A DNA stretch of 64,000 nucleotides from Sphingobacterium sp. UBA7855 (GCA_002500745.1 DLST01000016.1:32386-96385), one strand, 5' to 3'. Shown: positions 1 to 9,200, counted from the stretch's first letter. A program made the numbers and translations. The notes: a model not told the origin generated them from the letters alone.

Positions 1-20
1 ACCAGCTGAACTACCAGACC
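1..20 (-). tRNA. tRNA-Asp, 5' end only (cut by window edge)
   Basis: The first 20 bases are identical to the 5' end of the complete tRNA-Asp gene that lies about 60 bases further on (acceptor strand, D stem and part of the D loop, read on the minus strand). The rest lies outside the window. Identity as Asp is inferred from this match; the anticodon is not visible. It implies a tandem pair of tRNA-Asp genes. Confidence 0.75.
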
Positions 21-79
21 TAAAAATCTTAAAAACTTATTTTGTTAAAGAACGTAAGAGATTACTCTCTCTTTTGAAG

Positions 80-153
80 CGGTCTGGACGGGACTCGAAC
101 CCGCGACCCCATGCGTGACAGGCATGTATTCTAACCAGCTGAACTACCAGACC
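80..153 (-). tRNA. tRNA-Asp (GTC anticodon)
   Basis: Read on the minus strand the segment folds as a 74-nt tRNA. The acceptor stem is GGTCTGG/CCAGACC with discriminator G. The D arm is GTTCAGCTGGTTAGAAT. The anticodon loop CTGTCAC carries anticodon GTC, and the T arm is GCGGGTTCGAGTCCCGT. Anticodon GTC and discriminator G73 are both standard for tRNA-Asp. The CCA tail is not encoded: the bases after the discriminator are CTT. The first 20 nt of a second identical copy lie just downstream. Confidence 0.97.
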
Positions 154-226
154 TCAACCCTTCTCCTCAGAAGGTGTGCAAATATAGCGTTTGTTTACGT
201 ATCTGCAAAGATTTTTTGAAAAAAAA

Positions 227-1300
227 CTAATCTACTTGGCCGTCTTTCATCTTCTCTGCATTCTCTGCAAATTGCAGTGCATCGATAATTCCTTGAATAT
301 CACCGTCCATAATTGCCGGTAAGTTGTACATTGTCATTCCGATACGGTGCTCGGTCACTCGACCTTGTGGGTAATTATAGGTACGAATCTTTGCCGAACG
401 GTCTCCTGTTGATACCAATGTTTTTCTTTTTGCGGCGATGTCGCCGTTCTTTTTGTTCAACTCGAGCTCGTAAAGTTTGTTACGCAACATCTCCATCGCT
501 AACTCACGGTTGGCCAATTGGGAACGTTCGACCTGACAAACAACAACGATACCCGTCGGTTTATGTGTTAATTGTACTTTTGTTTCTACCTTGTTGACGT
601 TCTGTCCACCGGCACCTCCCGAACGGGACGTCTGTAATTCAATGTCACCTGGATTTATCTCAACATCCACATCTTCCGCCTCAGGAAGAACTGCTACTGA
701 CGCTGCGGACGTATGTACCCGACCTTGTGTTTCAGTATCTGGAACGCGTTGTACGCGGTGTACACCTGATTCGTATTTCAGTTGTCCATAAACGTCTTCA
801 CCGATTACCTTTAATATTACCTCCTTGTAACCGCCAGAAGTTCCTTCGGTAACATCCATGACCTCATTACGCCAACCTTTCGTCTCAAAATAACGGGTGT
901 ACATGCGATAGAGGTCGCCAGCAAATAAAGCTGCTTCATCACCGCCCGATCCCCCACGAATTTCGATAATGGCGTTTTTCGCGTCTTCAGGATCCTTCGG
1001 AATCAACATTAAGCGAATTTCTTCCTCTTTTTCTTCTTTTGCTACGTATAAAAGATCCAATTCCTCTTTAGCCATCTCACGAAGTTCTTGATCCTTCTCG
1101 TTCATGATGATGTCCTTATTAGTGTCAATATTGCTGACCATATTTCTGTAAATATGGTACTGATCCACAATCTTGCCCAAATCTTTGTATTCTTTATTCA
1201 ATTTGGCAAAACGTTTCATATCTTGCATGGTTTCAGGGTTGCTCAATTCAGCTTCCACTTCTTCCCATCTTTCCTTTATCGCTTGTAATTTGTCTAACAT
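227..1300 (-). CDS. prfA: Peptide chain release factor 1 (RF1)
   Basis: Cytosolic class I release factor that recognises UAA and UAG in the ribosomal A site and triggers peptidyl-tRNA hydrolysis. The 357-aa length is normal for RF1. The catalytic GGQ is at residues 231-233 in [11 protein letters not shown]. The stop-codon reading tripeptide sits at 187-189 as PDT, in the position of the RF1 PxT motif (RF2 would have SPF). The N-terminal third is the helical PCRF region. The ATG start gives the usual MLDKL beginning. It is transcribed on its own and the next gene upstream is an SMR exporter. No frameshift is present, as expected, because programmed frameshifting belongs to prfB. Confidence 0.97.
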   Translation of the reverse strand: MLDKLQAIKERWEEVEAELSNPETMQDMKRFAKLNKEYKDLGKIVDQYHIYRNMVSNIDTNKDIIMNEKDQELREMAKEELDLLYVAKEEKEEEIRLMLIPKDPEDAKNAIIEIRGGSGGDEAALFAGDLYRMYTRYFETKGWRNEVMDVTEGTSGGYKEVILKVIGEDVYGQLKYESGVHRVQRVPDTETQGRVHTSAASVAVLPEAEDVDVEINPGDIELQTSRSGGAGGQNVNKVETKVQLTHKPTGIVVVCQVERSQLANRELAMEMLRNKLYELELNKKNGDIAAKRKTLVSTGDRSAKIRTYNYPQGRVTEHRIGMTMYNLPAIMDGDIQGIIDALQFAENAEKMKDGQVD

Positions 1301-1353
1301 ATTTCAAAAATGCTTCTTCTAGGAATGTATGCCCTAGGTTACTATTGAGTGTA

Positions 1354-1361
1354 CAAAAGTA
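1354..1361 (-). promoter_or_regulatory. Putative -7 box of the prfA promoter
   Basis: On the minus strand TACTTTTG matches the Bacteroidota primary-sigma -7 consensus TAnnTTTG exactly, about 53 bases before the prfA start codon. The -33 box is weak: TTTA at a spacing of 18 instead of TTTG at 19. It would give a leader of roughly 45-50 nt. Confidence 0.4.
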
Positions 1362-1398
1362 AGGAAATTTTGTTGCTTTTAAACTACCTAGCCGGCTA

Positions 1399-1728
1399 TT
1401 AATGAGAGGAAACTGCTTTTAGTCCCACAATAGAGGCAATGAGTGTGAAAATAAAGAATATGCGCCAGAAATCTGCTGGCTCCTTGAAGAAAATGATTCC
1501 CATTAAAACTGTTCCTACGGCACCGATGCCAGTCCAAACAGCGTAAGCTGTACCTAGCGGAAGTGTCTGTGTAGCTTTGATCAATAAGCCCATACTCGCA
1601 AAAAGGAAGACCACAAAGGCCCCATACCAAAGCCATTGTCCAGTCCCCGTTGCATCTTTCGCTTTGCCCAAACAGGTGGTGAAACCAATTTCACATAATC
1701 CACCCAATATTAAAAATATCCAGTTCAT
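1399..1728 (-). CDS. gdx: SMR-family guanidinium/quaternary ammonium exporter (Gdx/SugE type)
   Basis: Small multidrug-resistance protein of 109 aa with four membrane helices, expected to work as an antiparallel dimer driven by protons. The Gdx/SugE signature GTAYAVWTGIGAVG is intact (about residues 57-70), as is the essential glutamate in helix 1 (GGLCEIG, residue 13). These features favour guanidinium export over broad drug export. The reading frame extends 25 codons further upstream, but MNWIF at 1728 is the natural family start and is preceded by a purine-rich AAAGAAAAGGG. A Crp-like regulator gene ends 61 bases upstream on the same strand. Only one SMR gene is present, so a homodimer is more likely than a paired heterodimer. 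Confidence 0.85.
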   Translation of the reverse strand: MNWIFLILGGLCEIGFTTCLGKAKDATGTGQWLWYGAFVVFLFASMGLLIKATQTLPLGTAYAVWTGIGAVGTVLMGIIFFKEPADFWRIFFIFTLIASIVGLKAVSSH

Positions 1729-1789
1729 ACCCTTTTCTTTGTTTATAGACAAAGTTCCTTCTTTTGGGTGATAATAGTTTTTACAAATG

Positions 1790-2380
1790 TTAAAAATTTG
1801 CATGAATATTCGCTCGAATCCGACTTAAAGTAACTTGACTGACACCAAGATAGGAGGCGATGTAACCCAGTTTGATGCGCTGGATATATTGGGGATATTT
1901 TTGAAGTAACTCGGCATAGCGCTCTTGGGCAGTATTAAAGAGCTTGGACATGGTTCGTTGTTCGGCCTTGATGAATTCGAGTTCAGCCATCTTTCTTCCC
2001 CAGTTGGCAATCGCGATATCATTTTCATAGAGCTCAAAAAGCTGTTGTTGGTTAATGCGATAAACAACACTGTCTTCCAGCAAATCGATGTTTTCGTAAC
2101 CTGGGGTATCATGCACATAACTATTCATGGAAATGAGTGTTCCACCGGGTGAAACAAAATCAAGGGTAATCTGACGTCTGGGCGTCTCGTAATAAACCCG
2201 GGCTAAACCCGAGGCCAAAAAATAGATGTCTTTTTGCGTTTTGTCCTGTTCGATCAATAGGGTATTTCTTTTGACTGTGATCTTTTTACTAAGCTGCTCC
2301 AATTTTGAAGTGCTTTCTACCGAAAGAAAGTGATAACCATTCAGGCAATCGGATAGCGAAATTAAGGTCTGCCCGCCCAT
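1790..2380 (-). CDS. Crp/Fnr-family transcriptional regulator
   Basis: 196-aa regulator. Residues about 25-115 form a cyclic-nucleotide-binding-type beta roll (KNILF-like segment NTLLIEQDKTQKDIYFLASG). The C-terminal part carries a winged helix-turn-helix, with the recognition region IASYLGVSQVTLSRIRAN near the C-terminus. This is the common Bacteroidota Crp subtype that lacks the Arg/Ser phosphate-binding signature of E. coli Crp, so cAMP binding is doubtful. The start codon lies inside the 3' end of lpxH, a 19-base overlap, suggesting coupled translation. The SMR exporter follows 61 bases downstream, so control of that exporter is a reasonable inference but is not shown by the sequence. Confidence 0.88.
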   Translation of the reverse strand: MGGQTLISLSDCLNGYHFLSVESTSKLEQLSKKITVKRNTLLIEQDKTQKDIYFLASGLARVYYETPRRQITLDFVSPGGTLISMNSYVHDTPGYENIDLLEDSVVYRINQQQLFELYENDIAIANWGRKMAELEFIKAEQRTMSKLFNTAQERYAELLQKYPQYIQRIKLGYIASYLGVSQVTLSRIRANIHANF

Positions 2381-3117
2381 TTCTCCAAACGTAAAGTTTC
2401 ACCATCCCACACCGCATAGGTATGGTAGTTTATCCATTCGCCTAAATTTATGATGCGGCTATTGGCATTCAGGTTAATGTCATAGGGAAGATGTCGATGT
2501 CCAAAAATATAATAGTCGTGATGCTGTATGGACTCAACTTCCTTCGCATAGCCAATTAGCCATTCTTTTTCTTCACCCAAAAACTTTTCGTCCTCATTAT
2601 TCGAAAGCCTGCTATGTTTTGACCAGCGTGTCGCGATTCCAATGCCGAGATTTGGATGTAAACGTGCAAATAACCATTGACAGATGCGGCTCCGAAATAT
2701 TTTTTTGAGTATTTTGTATTTATAGTCTCCCGAACCTAAACCATCGCCGTGGTGAATATAGAACTTTTTGCCATTGAGCTGCAGTTCCAATTCATCGTCT
2801 ACGATTTTTACGTTCAATTCCTCTTTAAGATAATCAAACATCCACATATCGTGATTCCCTTTAAATAGGGTAATGGGAATGCCCAGGTCCGATATTTCTG
2901 CTAATTTACCCAAAAAGCGGATGTAACCTTTCGGAACAACCGTGGTATATTCAAACCAGAAATCAAAAATATCACCAACAAGATAGAGCTGTGCAGCATC
3001 TGTTTTGATCTGTTCTAGCCACTGTATAATTTGCAGCTCCCTTTCCCGTGAACGTTCCAACGGATACGATCCAAGATGAAAGTCGGAGGCAAAATAAATT
3101 TTTGTTCTTGTTGACAT
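2362..3117 (-). CDS. lpxH: UDP-2,3-diacylglucosamine diphosphatase (LpxH-like metallophosphoesterase)
   Basis: Calcineurin-like phosphoesterase of 251 aa. In lipid A synthesis LpxH removes UMP from UDP-2,3-diacylglucosamine to give lipid X, acting on the inner face of the inner membrane. The metal-binding motifs occur in order: DFHLG (residues 12-16), GDIFDFW (48-54), GNHD (87-90), HHGDG and GHRH. The frame is open for 16 more codons upstream, but MSTRTK at 3117 is chosen because a full promoter lies between the two candidate starts. The 3' end overlaps the Crp-like gene. Family assignment rests on motifs; a related phosphoesterase with another substrate is possible. Confidence 0.85.
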   Translation of the reverse strand: MSTRTKIYFASDFHLGSYPLERSRERELQIIQWLEQIKTDAAQLYLVGDIFDFWFEYTTVVPKGYIRFLGKLAEISDLGIPITLFKGNHDMWMFDYLKEELNVKIVDDELELQLNGKKFYIHHGDGLGSGDYKYKILKKIFRSRICQWLFARLHPNLGIGIATRWSKHSRLSNNEDEKFLGEEKEWLIGYAKEVESIQHHDYYIFGHRHLPYDINLNANSRIINLGEWINYHTYAVWDGETLRLEKWAGRP

Positions 3118-3122
3118 GTGGC

Positions 3123-3153
3123 CAAAACTAAAAAAAATGGCGGCGAATACAAA
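3123..3153 (-). promoter_or_regulatory. Bacteroidota-type promoter of lpxH (TTTG-N19-TAGTTTTG)
   Basis: On the minus strand a TTTG box (3150-3153) is followed after exactly 19 bases by TAGTTTTG (3123-3130). This is a perfect match to the Bacteroidota TTTG-N19-TAnnTTTG consensus. The start codon of lpxH follows only five bases after the -7 box, so the transcript should have almost no leader. The -33 box lies in the loop of the preceding terminator hairpin. Confidence 0.75.
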
Positions 3154-3164
3154 ATTCGCCTCCA
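3131..3164 (-). terminator. Rho-independent terminator after the M1 aminopeptidase gene
   Basis: Arms 3138-3148 and 3154-3164 pair over 11 positions with one mismatch (core GGCGAAT/ATTCGCC) around a 5-nt loop. On the minus strand the hairpin is followed directly by seven T (3131-3137). It lies 12 bases past the aminopeptidase stop codon. Confidence 0.8.
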
Positions 3165-3176
3165 CAATATAATTTG

Positions 3177-5345
3177 CTATGATTTAGATAATTCAGAGAT
3201 GAGCGCCTTTAGATATTCCGTGGCATCGGGATCAATGCGCTTCAAAGACTGCTGAAGTTGATCGGGATAAGCACTTTTTATCGCCATGATTGAACTTGCG
3301 ATAACCATATAGGATTTGTCGTTTACAGCTTTCAGAATTAGGCTTTTGTATTTTTTGTCTTTAGTCTGCGCAAGCTTTTGAATGGCAGAGGCGCGGATAA
3401 CAGAGGCTTCGGATTGCTCTGCAAGTGTCGAGATTGTTTTTTCTGTTGACTTGCGGACGGCGGGATTGCTTAGATCGAGACCTTGAATTGCTGTTGCAGC
3501 AAGGTCGGGATCGGTATCCTTTAAAGCTGCTGTTAGGATTTGCTGGCTGATGGTATTTGTCGGATTTTTTGAGGCGTAGGCAATCGAACCGACGCGGTTG
3601 GCAAAGGAAGGTGCATGCTCATATTGATACAGATAGTCGGCAGCTGACTTATCGATTTCAATTTGACCAACGAGCACTTTTTCGGGATCAATATCGATAA
3701 ATTCGACAGCAGCAGGTACGGGAATCATCAATTGAGCATTCCGCTTGTTGAGTTGGAAGTTCTGTCTGATCTTTCCATTTTTTGTATAGATATCGACGAC
3801 CAATGGAAGTTGGAATGTCTGCACGGTAGAATCTTGAATTTGGGCTACGTTCAGTATGACACTGTTCTCTCCAGTTCTTGTCGTGATCTTCAAAATTGGA
3901 TGCCCACCTTTGTAATACCATTGATTGAAATACGGAGCCCAGTCTTTGCCAGTCACCTCTTCCATAGCGAGGCGGAGCTGTTGCGGTTCGCCGGTTTTAA
4001 AAGAATTATCTGTCAAATATTTTTTTAGCGATTGATAGAATGCTTCATCCCCCATCTGTGCTTTTAGGGCATAGAGAATCAATGATCCTTTCGCATAGCT
4101 GATGTTATCGAACATATCTTCTTTATCGTGATAATAATAGCGTGCTAAAGCTGCACTCTTTCCATTTTTAGTCGTGTTAAGGTAAGACTGGAGTTTTTCA
4201 AACCTCGATTTATCGCCACGATCTTTACCTCCGTCGTGTTCACGCCAGATAACCTCGCCGAAAGTAGCGAAAGATTCATTCATGGTCAGATTGGACCAAG
4301 ATTCTGCGGTGACCAAATCGCCAAACCACTGGTGAAAAAGTTCGTGTGCGATCGTTCCCTCCTGATTATCGTCCAACAATTCACGTTTCGTCTTTTGTAC
4401 ATGTTCACCGTGCAATGTTGCACTGGTGTTTTCCATTGCACCTGAAACATAATCACGACAAACAATCTGTGCATATTTATTCCATGGGTAAGGGACACCC
4501 AGCGTTTTGCTATAAAAGTCCATCATGGCCGGCGTCTTCCCAAAAATGTCCTTGGCATAGGGCGCATATTTCGGCTCTAGGTAATAGTCAACAGGGATAT
4601 TATTGTACTTATCGGCATAGATTTTGAAATCGCCAACGGCCATCATAAACAAGTAGGGGGCATGTGGTAGATCCATTTTCCAGGTATCCGTGCGTGTACC
4701 ATCCTGATTCTTTTGTTGGTTTATCAACGCTCCGTTCGATAAACTCACATAGTTATCAAGGACAGTCATCGAGATTTCGGCGGTGGTCTTTTGATTTGGA
4801 CGGTCGATGGTGGGAAACCATGCTGAAGACGCTTCGGTTTCACCTTGTGTCCATATCTGGCGCGGTTTATTTGGCGTACGCTCATCAGGATTGATAAAGT
4901 AAAGTCCTTTTGCATCATTGATTGCTGCACTTCCCTGTGCTTTTAATAAGTTGGGCTTTGCAGTATAATCGAGGTATATCGTGTACTTTTCTTTTGCGAG
5001 ATACTTGCGGTCGAGTTTGATCAAAATCGAGTTGTTGTCATAGCTGTATTTTAATGGGACTAACTGCTGGTCATTAACCAAAGACACCTGTTTGATATCC
5101 ATTCCTTTTGCATCGAGGCGGAGGGAGTCTGTCGGGTAAAAATGGGGTTGCAATGTAACCCACTCTTTTCCGTAGAGGAATTGATTTGTATAGTCAAAAC
5201 GTACATCCAGCCTGGTGTGCACAAGATTATTAATCTTGGTCGGGGTGGCTCTATACTGTTGGTCCACTGGTAGTTGTTGACCCTTGCTGACGCCCGTTTG
5301 CAGCATGGAAATTCCTATTAAAAGATATATGATTTTTTTGAACAT
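3177..5345 (-). CDS. Secreted M1-family zinc aminopeptidase
   Basis: 722-aa metallopeptidase that removes N-terminal residues from peptides. An N-terminal signal peptide (cleavage around residue 20-22, after VSKG) points to export to the periplasm or outer membrane. The exopeptidase motif GAMEN is at 302-306. The zinc site HELFH is at 334-338, with the third ligand Glu at about 357 in NESF. The last 150 residues look like HEAT-type helical repeats, as in the ERAP/leukotriene-hydrolase-like group. It appears to be a single-gene unit closed by a strong terminator. The start at 5345 is the only one that keeps the signal peptide whole. Confidence 0.95.
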   Translation of the reverse strand: MFKKIIYLLIGISMLQTGVSKGQQLPVDQQYRATPTKINNLVHTRLDVRFDYTNQFLYGKEWVTLQPHFYPTDSLRLDAKGMDIKQVSLVNDQQLVPLKYSYDNNSILIKLDRKYLAKEKYTIYLDYTAKPNLLKAQGSAAINDAKGLYFINPDERTPNKPRQIWTQGETEASSAWFPTIDRPNQKTTAEISMTVLDNYVSLSNGALINQQKNQDGTRTDTWKMDLPHAPYLFMMAVGDFKIYADKYNNIPVDYYLEPKYAPYAKDIFGKTPAMMDFYSKTLGVPYPWNKYAQIVCRDYVSGAMENTSATLHGEHVQKTKRELLDDNQEGTIAHELFHQWFGDLVTAESWSNLTMNESFATFGEVIWREHDGGKDRGDKSRFEKLQSYLNTTKNGKSAALARYYYHDKEDMFDNISYAKGSLILYALKAQMGDEAFYQSLKKYLTDNSFKTGEPQQLRLAMEEVTGKDWAPYFNQWYYKGGHPILKITTRTGENSVILNVAQIQDSTVQTFQLPLVVDIYTKNGKIRQNFQLNKRNAQLMIPVPAAVEFIDIDPEKVLVGQIEIDKSAADYLYQYEHAPSFANRVGSIAYASKNPTNTISQQILTAALKDTDPDLAATAIQGLDLSNPAVRKSTEKTISTLAEQSEASVIRASAIQKLAQTKDKKYKSLILKAVNDKSYMVIASSIMAIKSAYPDQLQQSLKRIDPDATEYLKALISELSKS

Positions 5346-5666
5346 GGTTTTAGTAAATCAAGATTTAAATAAATCTAAAGAAATTTCTGCGGTCCTAGAA
5401 ATATGCAGCTAAGAAATAAGCAAATGCTATTGGGTGTTTTATCGTTTGCGCTATCACTGATAGACGGATAACGATCTTGTTGTAGCACTTTTCGTACCCT
5501 ATTGTGGTCGTCAGTTAACGATGAATTCGCACTTTTTAAAGTAAGATTTCCAAGATAAATACAGCCTGAGAAGCATAGGAGGTCGATAAATTTGTTTATA
5601 TTCAACTCAAATATTCAGATACTAGGTGAATTGAACTTAGGTTGGTTGAAACAAGTATACGATTTT
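5346..5666. other. Divergent intergenic region
   Basis: 321 bases between the divergently transcribed M1 aminopeptidase and prolyl oligopeptidase genes. On the plus strand TAAATTTG at 5587-5594 matches the Bacteroidota -7 consensus but has no good -33 partner; it could serve the oligopeptidase gene. A 76-codon minus-strand frame here has no recognisable content and I do not call it a gene. Confidence 0.4.
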
Positions 5667-7790
5667 ATGAAAAAGAAAAATTTTGGTCTTATCCTCATGA
5701 TGATAGGTATGGCAGGTACGGCGACAACTGGTTATGGACAACGGTTAACATATCCCACGACAACGAAAGGGACCGTCGTGGATGAATTTTGGGGGGAAAA
5801 GATTGCAGACCCCTATCGCTGGCTGGAAGATGATCGTTCAGCGGAAACAAAAAACTGGGTAGAGGCTGAGAACAAGGTCACATTTGATTATTTGAATGCA
5901 ATCCCGTTCCGCACAAAACTGAAGGATCAATTAACCGAAATATGGAATTATGAAAAAATAGGAACACCCTTTAAGGAAGGGGGCTATACTTATTTTTTTA
6001 AAAATAATGGCTTACAGCAGCACGCGGTGCTTTATCGTAAACTAGGGGATAAAGGTACAGAGGAAGTTTTTTTGGACCCGAATACCTTCTCGAAAGATGG
6101 ATCGACTTCATTAGCGGACGTTTCATTTTCTAAAGATGGTAGCCTAGTCGCCTATTCTATTTCTGAAGGCGGATCGGACTGGCGGAAAGTCATTGTACTG
6201 AATGCCAAAGATAAGTCACCTGTGGGAGCCCCACTCGTAGATGTTAAATTCTCCGGTATCGCGTGGAAAGGAAATGATGGGTTTTATTATTCAAGCTACG
6301 ATAAGCCAAAAGGGTCTGAACTTTCTGAAAAAACAGACCAACATAAATTATTTTACCATGAACTAAACACAGCACAGTCTGACGATAAATTGATTTTTGG
6401 AGGTTCTGCAACACCAAGGCGTTATGTAGGTGCTTCGTTGACAGATGATGAACGGTACCTCATTATCTCCGCAGCAAATACGACGACGGGAAATGAACTG
6501 TATTATCAGGATCTCAAGCAGCCGAATAGCAAGATTGTTTGCTTACAGGACCATTTTGATGCCAATACAAATGTCGTTGACAATATTGGGGACAGTTTCT
6601 TACTGGAGACAAATTATAAGGCTGCCAACAACCGTTTGGTTAAAGTAGATTTGAAGAATCCTGCAGAGGAGAACTGGAAGGATGTTATTCCGGAGACTGA
6701 AAATGTCCTTTCGATCAGTACTGGAGGGGGGTATCTTTTTGCAAATTATCTGAAGGATGCCGTTTCTGTTGTGATCCAATACGATTATACCGGTAAGAAG
6801 ATTAGACAAATAGAATTGCCTGGCATTGGTACAGCGAGTGGCTTTTCGGGTAAAAAGACAGAAAAAGAAATCTATTTTGGTTTTTCAAATTACATTACAC
6901 CGTCTTCGAGCTATAAATTTGACGTAAATTCTGGAAGCGCTACACTTTATATCAAGCCTAAAGTAAAGTTTGACTCGGATCAGTATGAATCTAAACAGGT
7001 GTTCTACACATCCAAAGACGGTACGAAAGTTCCGATGATTATTACCTACAAAAAGGGGATCGCTCTGAACGGTAAAAACCCGACGATTGTGTATGGTTAC
7101 GGGGGCTTTAATATCAGCTTAACCCCTGGCTTTAGTACTTCCGTTGCGGTGTGGTTAGCAAATGGTGGTGTTTATGCTGTTCCGAATCTCCGTGGGGGCG
7201 GCGAATATGGTCAGAAATGGCACGATGGTGGTAGGCAGTTTAACAAATTGAATGTCTTTCATGATTTTATTGCAGCAGCCCGTTACCTGCAGGAGAATGG
7301 GTATACATCACCGGAGTATACCGCTTTAAACGGAGGATCCAATGGTGGCTTACTTGTTGGGGCGACAATGACAATCGATCCCAAAATTGCTAAAGTTGCT
7401 CTTCCCGAGGTTGGTGTTTTGGATATGTTGCGTTACCATACTTTCACGGCGGGTGCAGGGTGGTCCTATGATTATGGTACGGTCAGTGATAGCAAAGAAA
7501 TGTTTGACTATCTGAAAGCGTATTCGCCGGTGCATAATGTGAAATCTGGCGTTTGCTACCCGGCAACAATGGTCTTTACCGGAGATCACGATGATCGTGT
7601 GGTGCCGGCGCATTCCTATAAGTTTGCTTCAGAGCTTCAGGCAAAGCAAGCCTGTGATAATCCTGTATTGATCCGTATTGAGACAAAAGCCGGTCATGGT
7701 GCTGGAAGGTCTACAGAGGTTCTGATCAATAGTACTGTGGATAAATATGCTTTTGCACTTTGGAACATGGGAATAAAGACATTAAAGTAA
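5667..7790 (+). CDS. Prolyl oligopeptidase family serine peptidase (S9A)
   Basis: 707-aa enzyme that cleaves short proline-containing peptides after Pro. A hydrophobic signal peptide (MKKKNFGLIL to about TATTGYG) predicts periplasmic location. Residues about 90-430 form the seven-bladed beta-propeller that filters substrate size. The C-terminal alpha/beta-hydrolase domain has the catalytic triad: Ser 558 in GGSNGGL, Asp about 643 in GDHDDRV, and His 677 in KAGHGAG. The substrate-gate segment NLRGGGEYG is also present. The frame is open 25 codons upstream, but only the start at 5667 puts the signal peptide at the N-terminus. It is monocistronic, with a strong terminator 42 bases after the stop. 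Confidence 0.95.
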   Translation: MKKKNFGLILMMIGMAGTATTGYGQRLTYPTTTKGTVVDEFWGEKIADPYRWLEDDRSAETKNWVEAENKVTFDYLNAIPFRTKLKDQLTEIWNYEKIGTPFKEGGYTYFFKNNGLQQHAVLYRKLGDKGTEEVFLDPNTFSKDGSTSLADVSFSKDGSLVAYSISEGGSDWRKVIVLNAKDKSPVGAPLVDVKFSGIAWKGNDGFYYSSYDKPKGSELSEKTDQHKLFYHELNTAQSDDKLIFGGSATPRRYVGASLTDDERYLIISAANTTTGNELYYQDLKQPNSKIVCLQDHFDANTNVVDNIGDSFLLETNYKAANNRLVKVDLKNPAEENWKDVIPETENVLSISTGGGYLFANYLKDAVSVVIQYDYTGKKIRQIELPGIGTASGFSGKKTEKEIYFGFSNYITPSSSYKFDVNSGSATLYIKPKVKFDSDQYESKQVFYTSKDGTKVPMIITYKKGIALNGKNPTIVYGYGGFNISLTPGFSTSVAVWLANGGVYAVPNLRGGGEYGQKWHDGGRQFNKLNVFHDFIAAARYLQENGYTSPEYTALNGGSNGGLLVGATMTIDPKIAKVALPEVGVLDMLRYHTFTAGAGWSYDYGTVSDSKEMFDYLKAYSPVHNVKSGVCYPATMVFTGDHDDRVVPAHSYKFASELQAKQACDNPVLIRIETKAGHGAGRSTEVLINSTVDKYAFALWNMGIKTLK

Positions 7791-7831
7791 ACAGGCAGCT
7801 CGAAGCTTCAAGATGAGGTTGCTATCGAAAT

Positions 7832-7865
7832 AAAAGTCCCGATCCTTAATTGGATCGGGACTTTT
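7832..7865. terminator. Bidirectional rho-independent terminator
   Basis: Perfect 14-bp stem (7832-7845 with 7852-7865, GTCCCGATCC core) around a 6-nt loop. The A-rich left flank and T-rich right flank let it work on both strands. It separates the convergent oligopeptidase and thioredoxin-like genes. Confidence 0.93.
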
Positions 7866-7904
7866 GTCTTTATGGATGATCAGGATAGGCTCTTATGGTT
7901 ACAT

Positions 7905-9143
7905 TTAGTTTTCCCAAGTTTTTATTCCTTTCATCATCTTTTCAAGCGTTTCTTGATAGATCGGACGATCATCCTCACTGGCCATTTCGACGGCTTTGTT
8001 TTGCCACTTGATCGCTTTTTCTTTTTCCCCTTTTTTATAGAGTAGATTGGAGTAGGTGTCTAAGAATGCGCTGCTCGGATCTTCAATGATCGATTTTTTG
8101 CTCCAGCTTAGTGCGGATTCAATACAGGCCGGATCGCTGCTGTTATTAAAGATAGTCCAGGCAAAAGTGTTTAATTGATGTGGCGTAAAATCTTCTGATG
8201 ATAGATAATCATTGATGGTATTCTTCATCGCCACATAATTTTTCACCTGAAGGTAATAGTGTGCTCTAATCTTCTTGAACATCGGAACGAAATCGATGTC
8301 CGGATATTTTGCCGTCAGTTCATTTTGATAACTATCCCAGTTAGGTTCGTGCTTGGCGTCTATTTTTATCTGGAATAATTCGTTGACGACAACATTTGCC
8401 AACGTACGGTTGGCAATACCGGGTGACTCTAATAGGATATCTATTTTTTCTTTATTGTTCCGGATCAGATTAAAAGCTTTGGAATTGGTAAATTTTGCTG
8501 CAGCTAATAGAATATGCACGTTCTCCTTTTTGAACAACTCATCTGTCGCTAATGAATTTGCTAAGGTATTTTCTGCCTTGCGCGCAGTGTTTTCATCGTA
8601 GGCAACATTCGCTGCTTTTAGCATCTGCTTTGCCGTGTAGATGTCCTGCGGTCTTTTATCGAATTTTTTTAACAGGGTGTAATACTGTGTTTCGGGATTT
8701 AGCCCATCCATTACATGGCCGACAAATTCAGGCGCATCGCTTGCTCCAACAATGCGATGTACAACTTGTCCATTGGGATTAAAGATAAGAAATGTGGGAA
8801 ACGATTGAATATTATATTCATTAGAAATAGCACGCGCATCGGCATACCATTTTTTGACGTTGGTATTGTCAGATTCTGTGGAATCCATTTGTACCCTAAC
8901 ACTCATAAAGTTTTGATTGATGGGCTGTCCAACCTGTTCTAGTGGAAAGATTTCATTACTCATGTATTGGCATGGACCACACCAGGTCGCAAATAGCTCC
9001 ATTAAGATAAATTTGTTTTCAGCTTCTGCGCGCTCCTTTAGTTGTTTCCAACTCAATCCATTTATAAATTTCACACCCTTAGTCTGGGCATGAGCCAAAT
9101 TCCCGAATAAAATCGTAAGGCACAATGCGATTATACTTCTCAT
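7905..9143 (-). CDS. Periplasmic thioredoxin-like protein with helical repeat tail
   Basis: 412 aa from the ATG; a GTG two codons upstream is the alternative start. A signal peptide ends near residue 20 (LAHAQ). The thioredoxin fold occupies about residues 30-150, with the redox motif ATWCGPCQYMS and the cis-proline segment FPTFLIF. It resembles the thioredoxin_7/DsbD-gamma type. The remaining 260 residues are helical and end in a TPR-like stretch (DTYSNLLYKKGEKEKAIKWQ), suggesting a protein-binding scaffold. The likely role is thiol reduction or oxidation in the periplasm; the partner is unknown. It is separated from its neighbours by terminators on both sides. Confidence 0.85.
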   Translation of the reverse strand: MRSIIALCLTILFGNLAHAQTKGVKFINGLSWKQLKERAEAENKFILMELFATWCGPCQYMSNEIFPLEQVGQPINQNFMSVRVQMDSTESDNTNVKKWYADARAISNEYNIQSFPTFLIFNPNGQVVHRIVGASDAPEFVGHVMDGLNPETQYYTLLKKFDKRPQDIYTAKQMLKAANVAYDENTARKAENTLANSLATDELFKKENVHILLAAAKFTNSKAFNLIRNNKEKIDILLESPGIANRTLANVVVNELFQIKIDAKHEPNWDSYQNELTAKYPDIDFVPMFKKIRAHYYLQVKNYVAMKNTINDYLSSEDFTPHQLNTFAWTIFNNSSDPACIESALSWSKKSIIEDPSSAFLDTYSNLLYKKGEKEKAIKWQNKAVEMASEDDRPIYQETLEKMMKGIKTWEN

Positions 9144-9200
9144 ACTCACTCAACAAAAGATTCATAATTATGCTTAAGTTATCAAATTAATCTGAAAACA

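Noticed and set aside
5375-5605. A 76-codon minus-strand reading frame in the divergent gap before the oligopeptidase gene
   Set aside because: No recognisable domain, signal peptide or ribosome-binding site; it overlaps the likely promoter region of the plus-strand gene.
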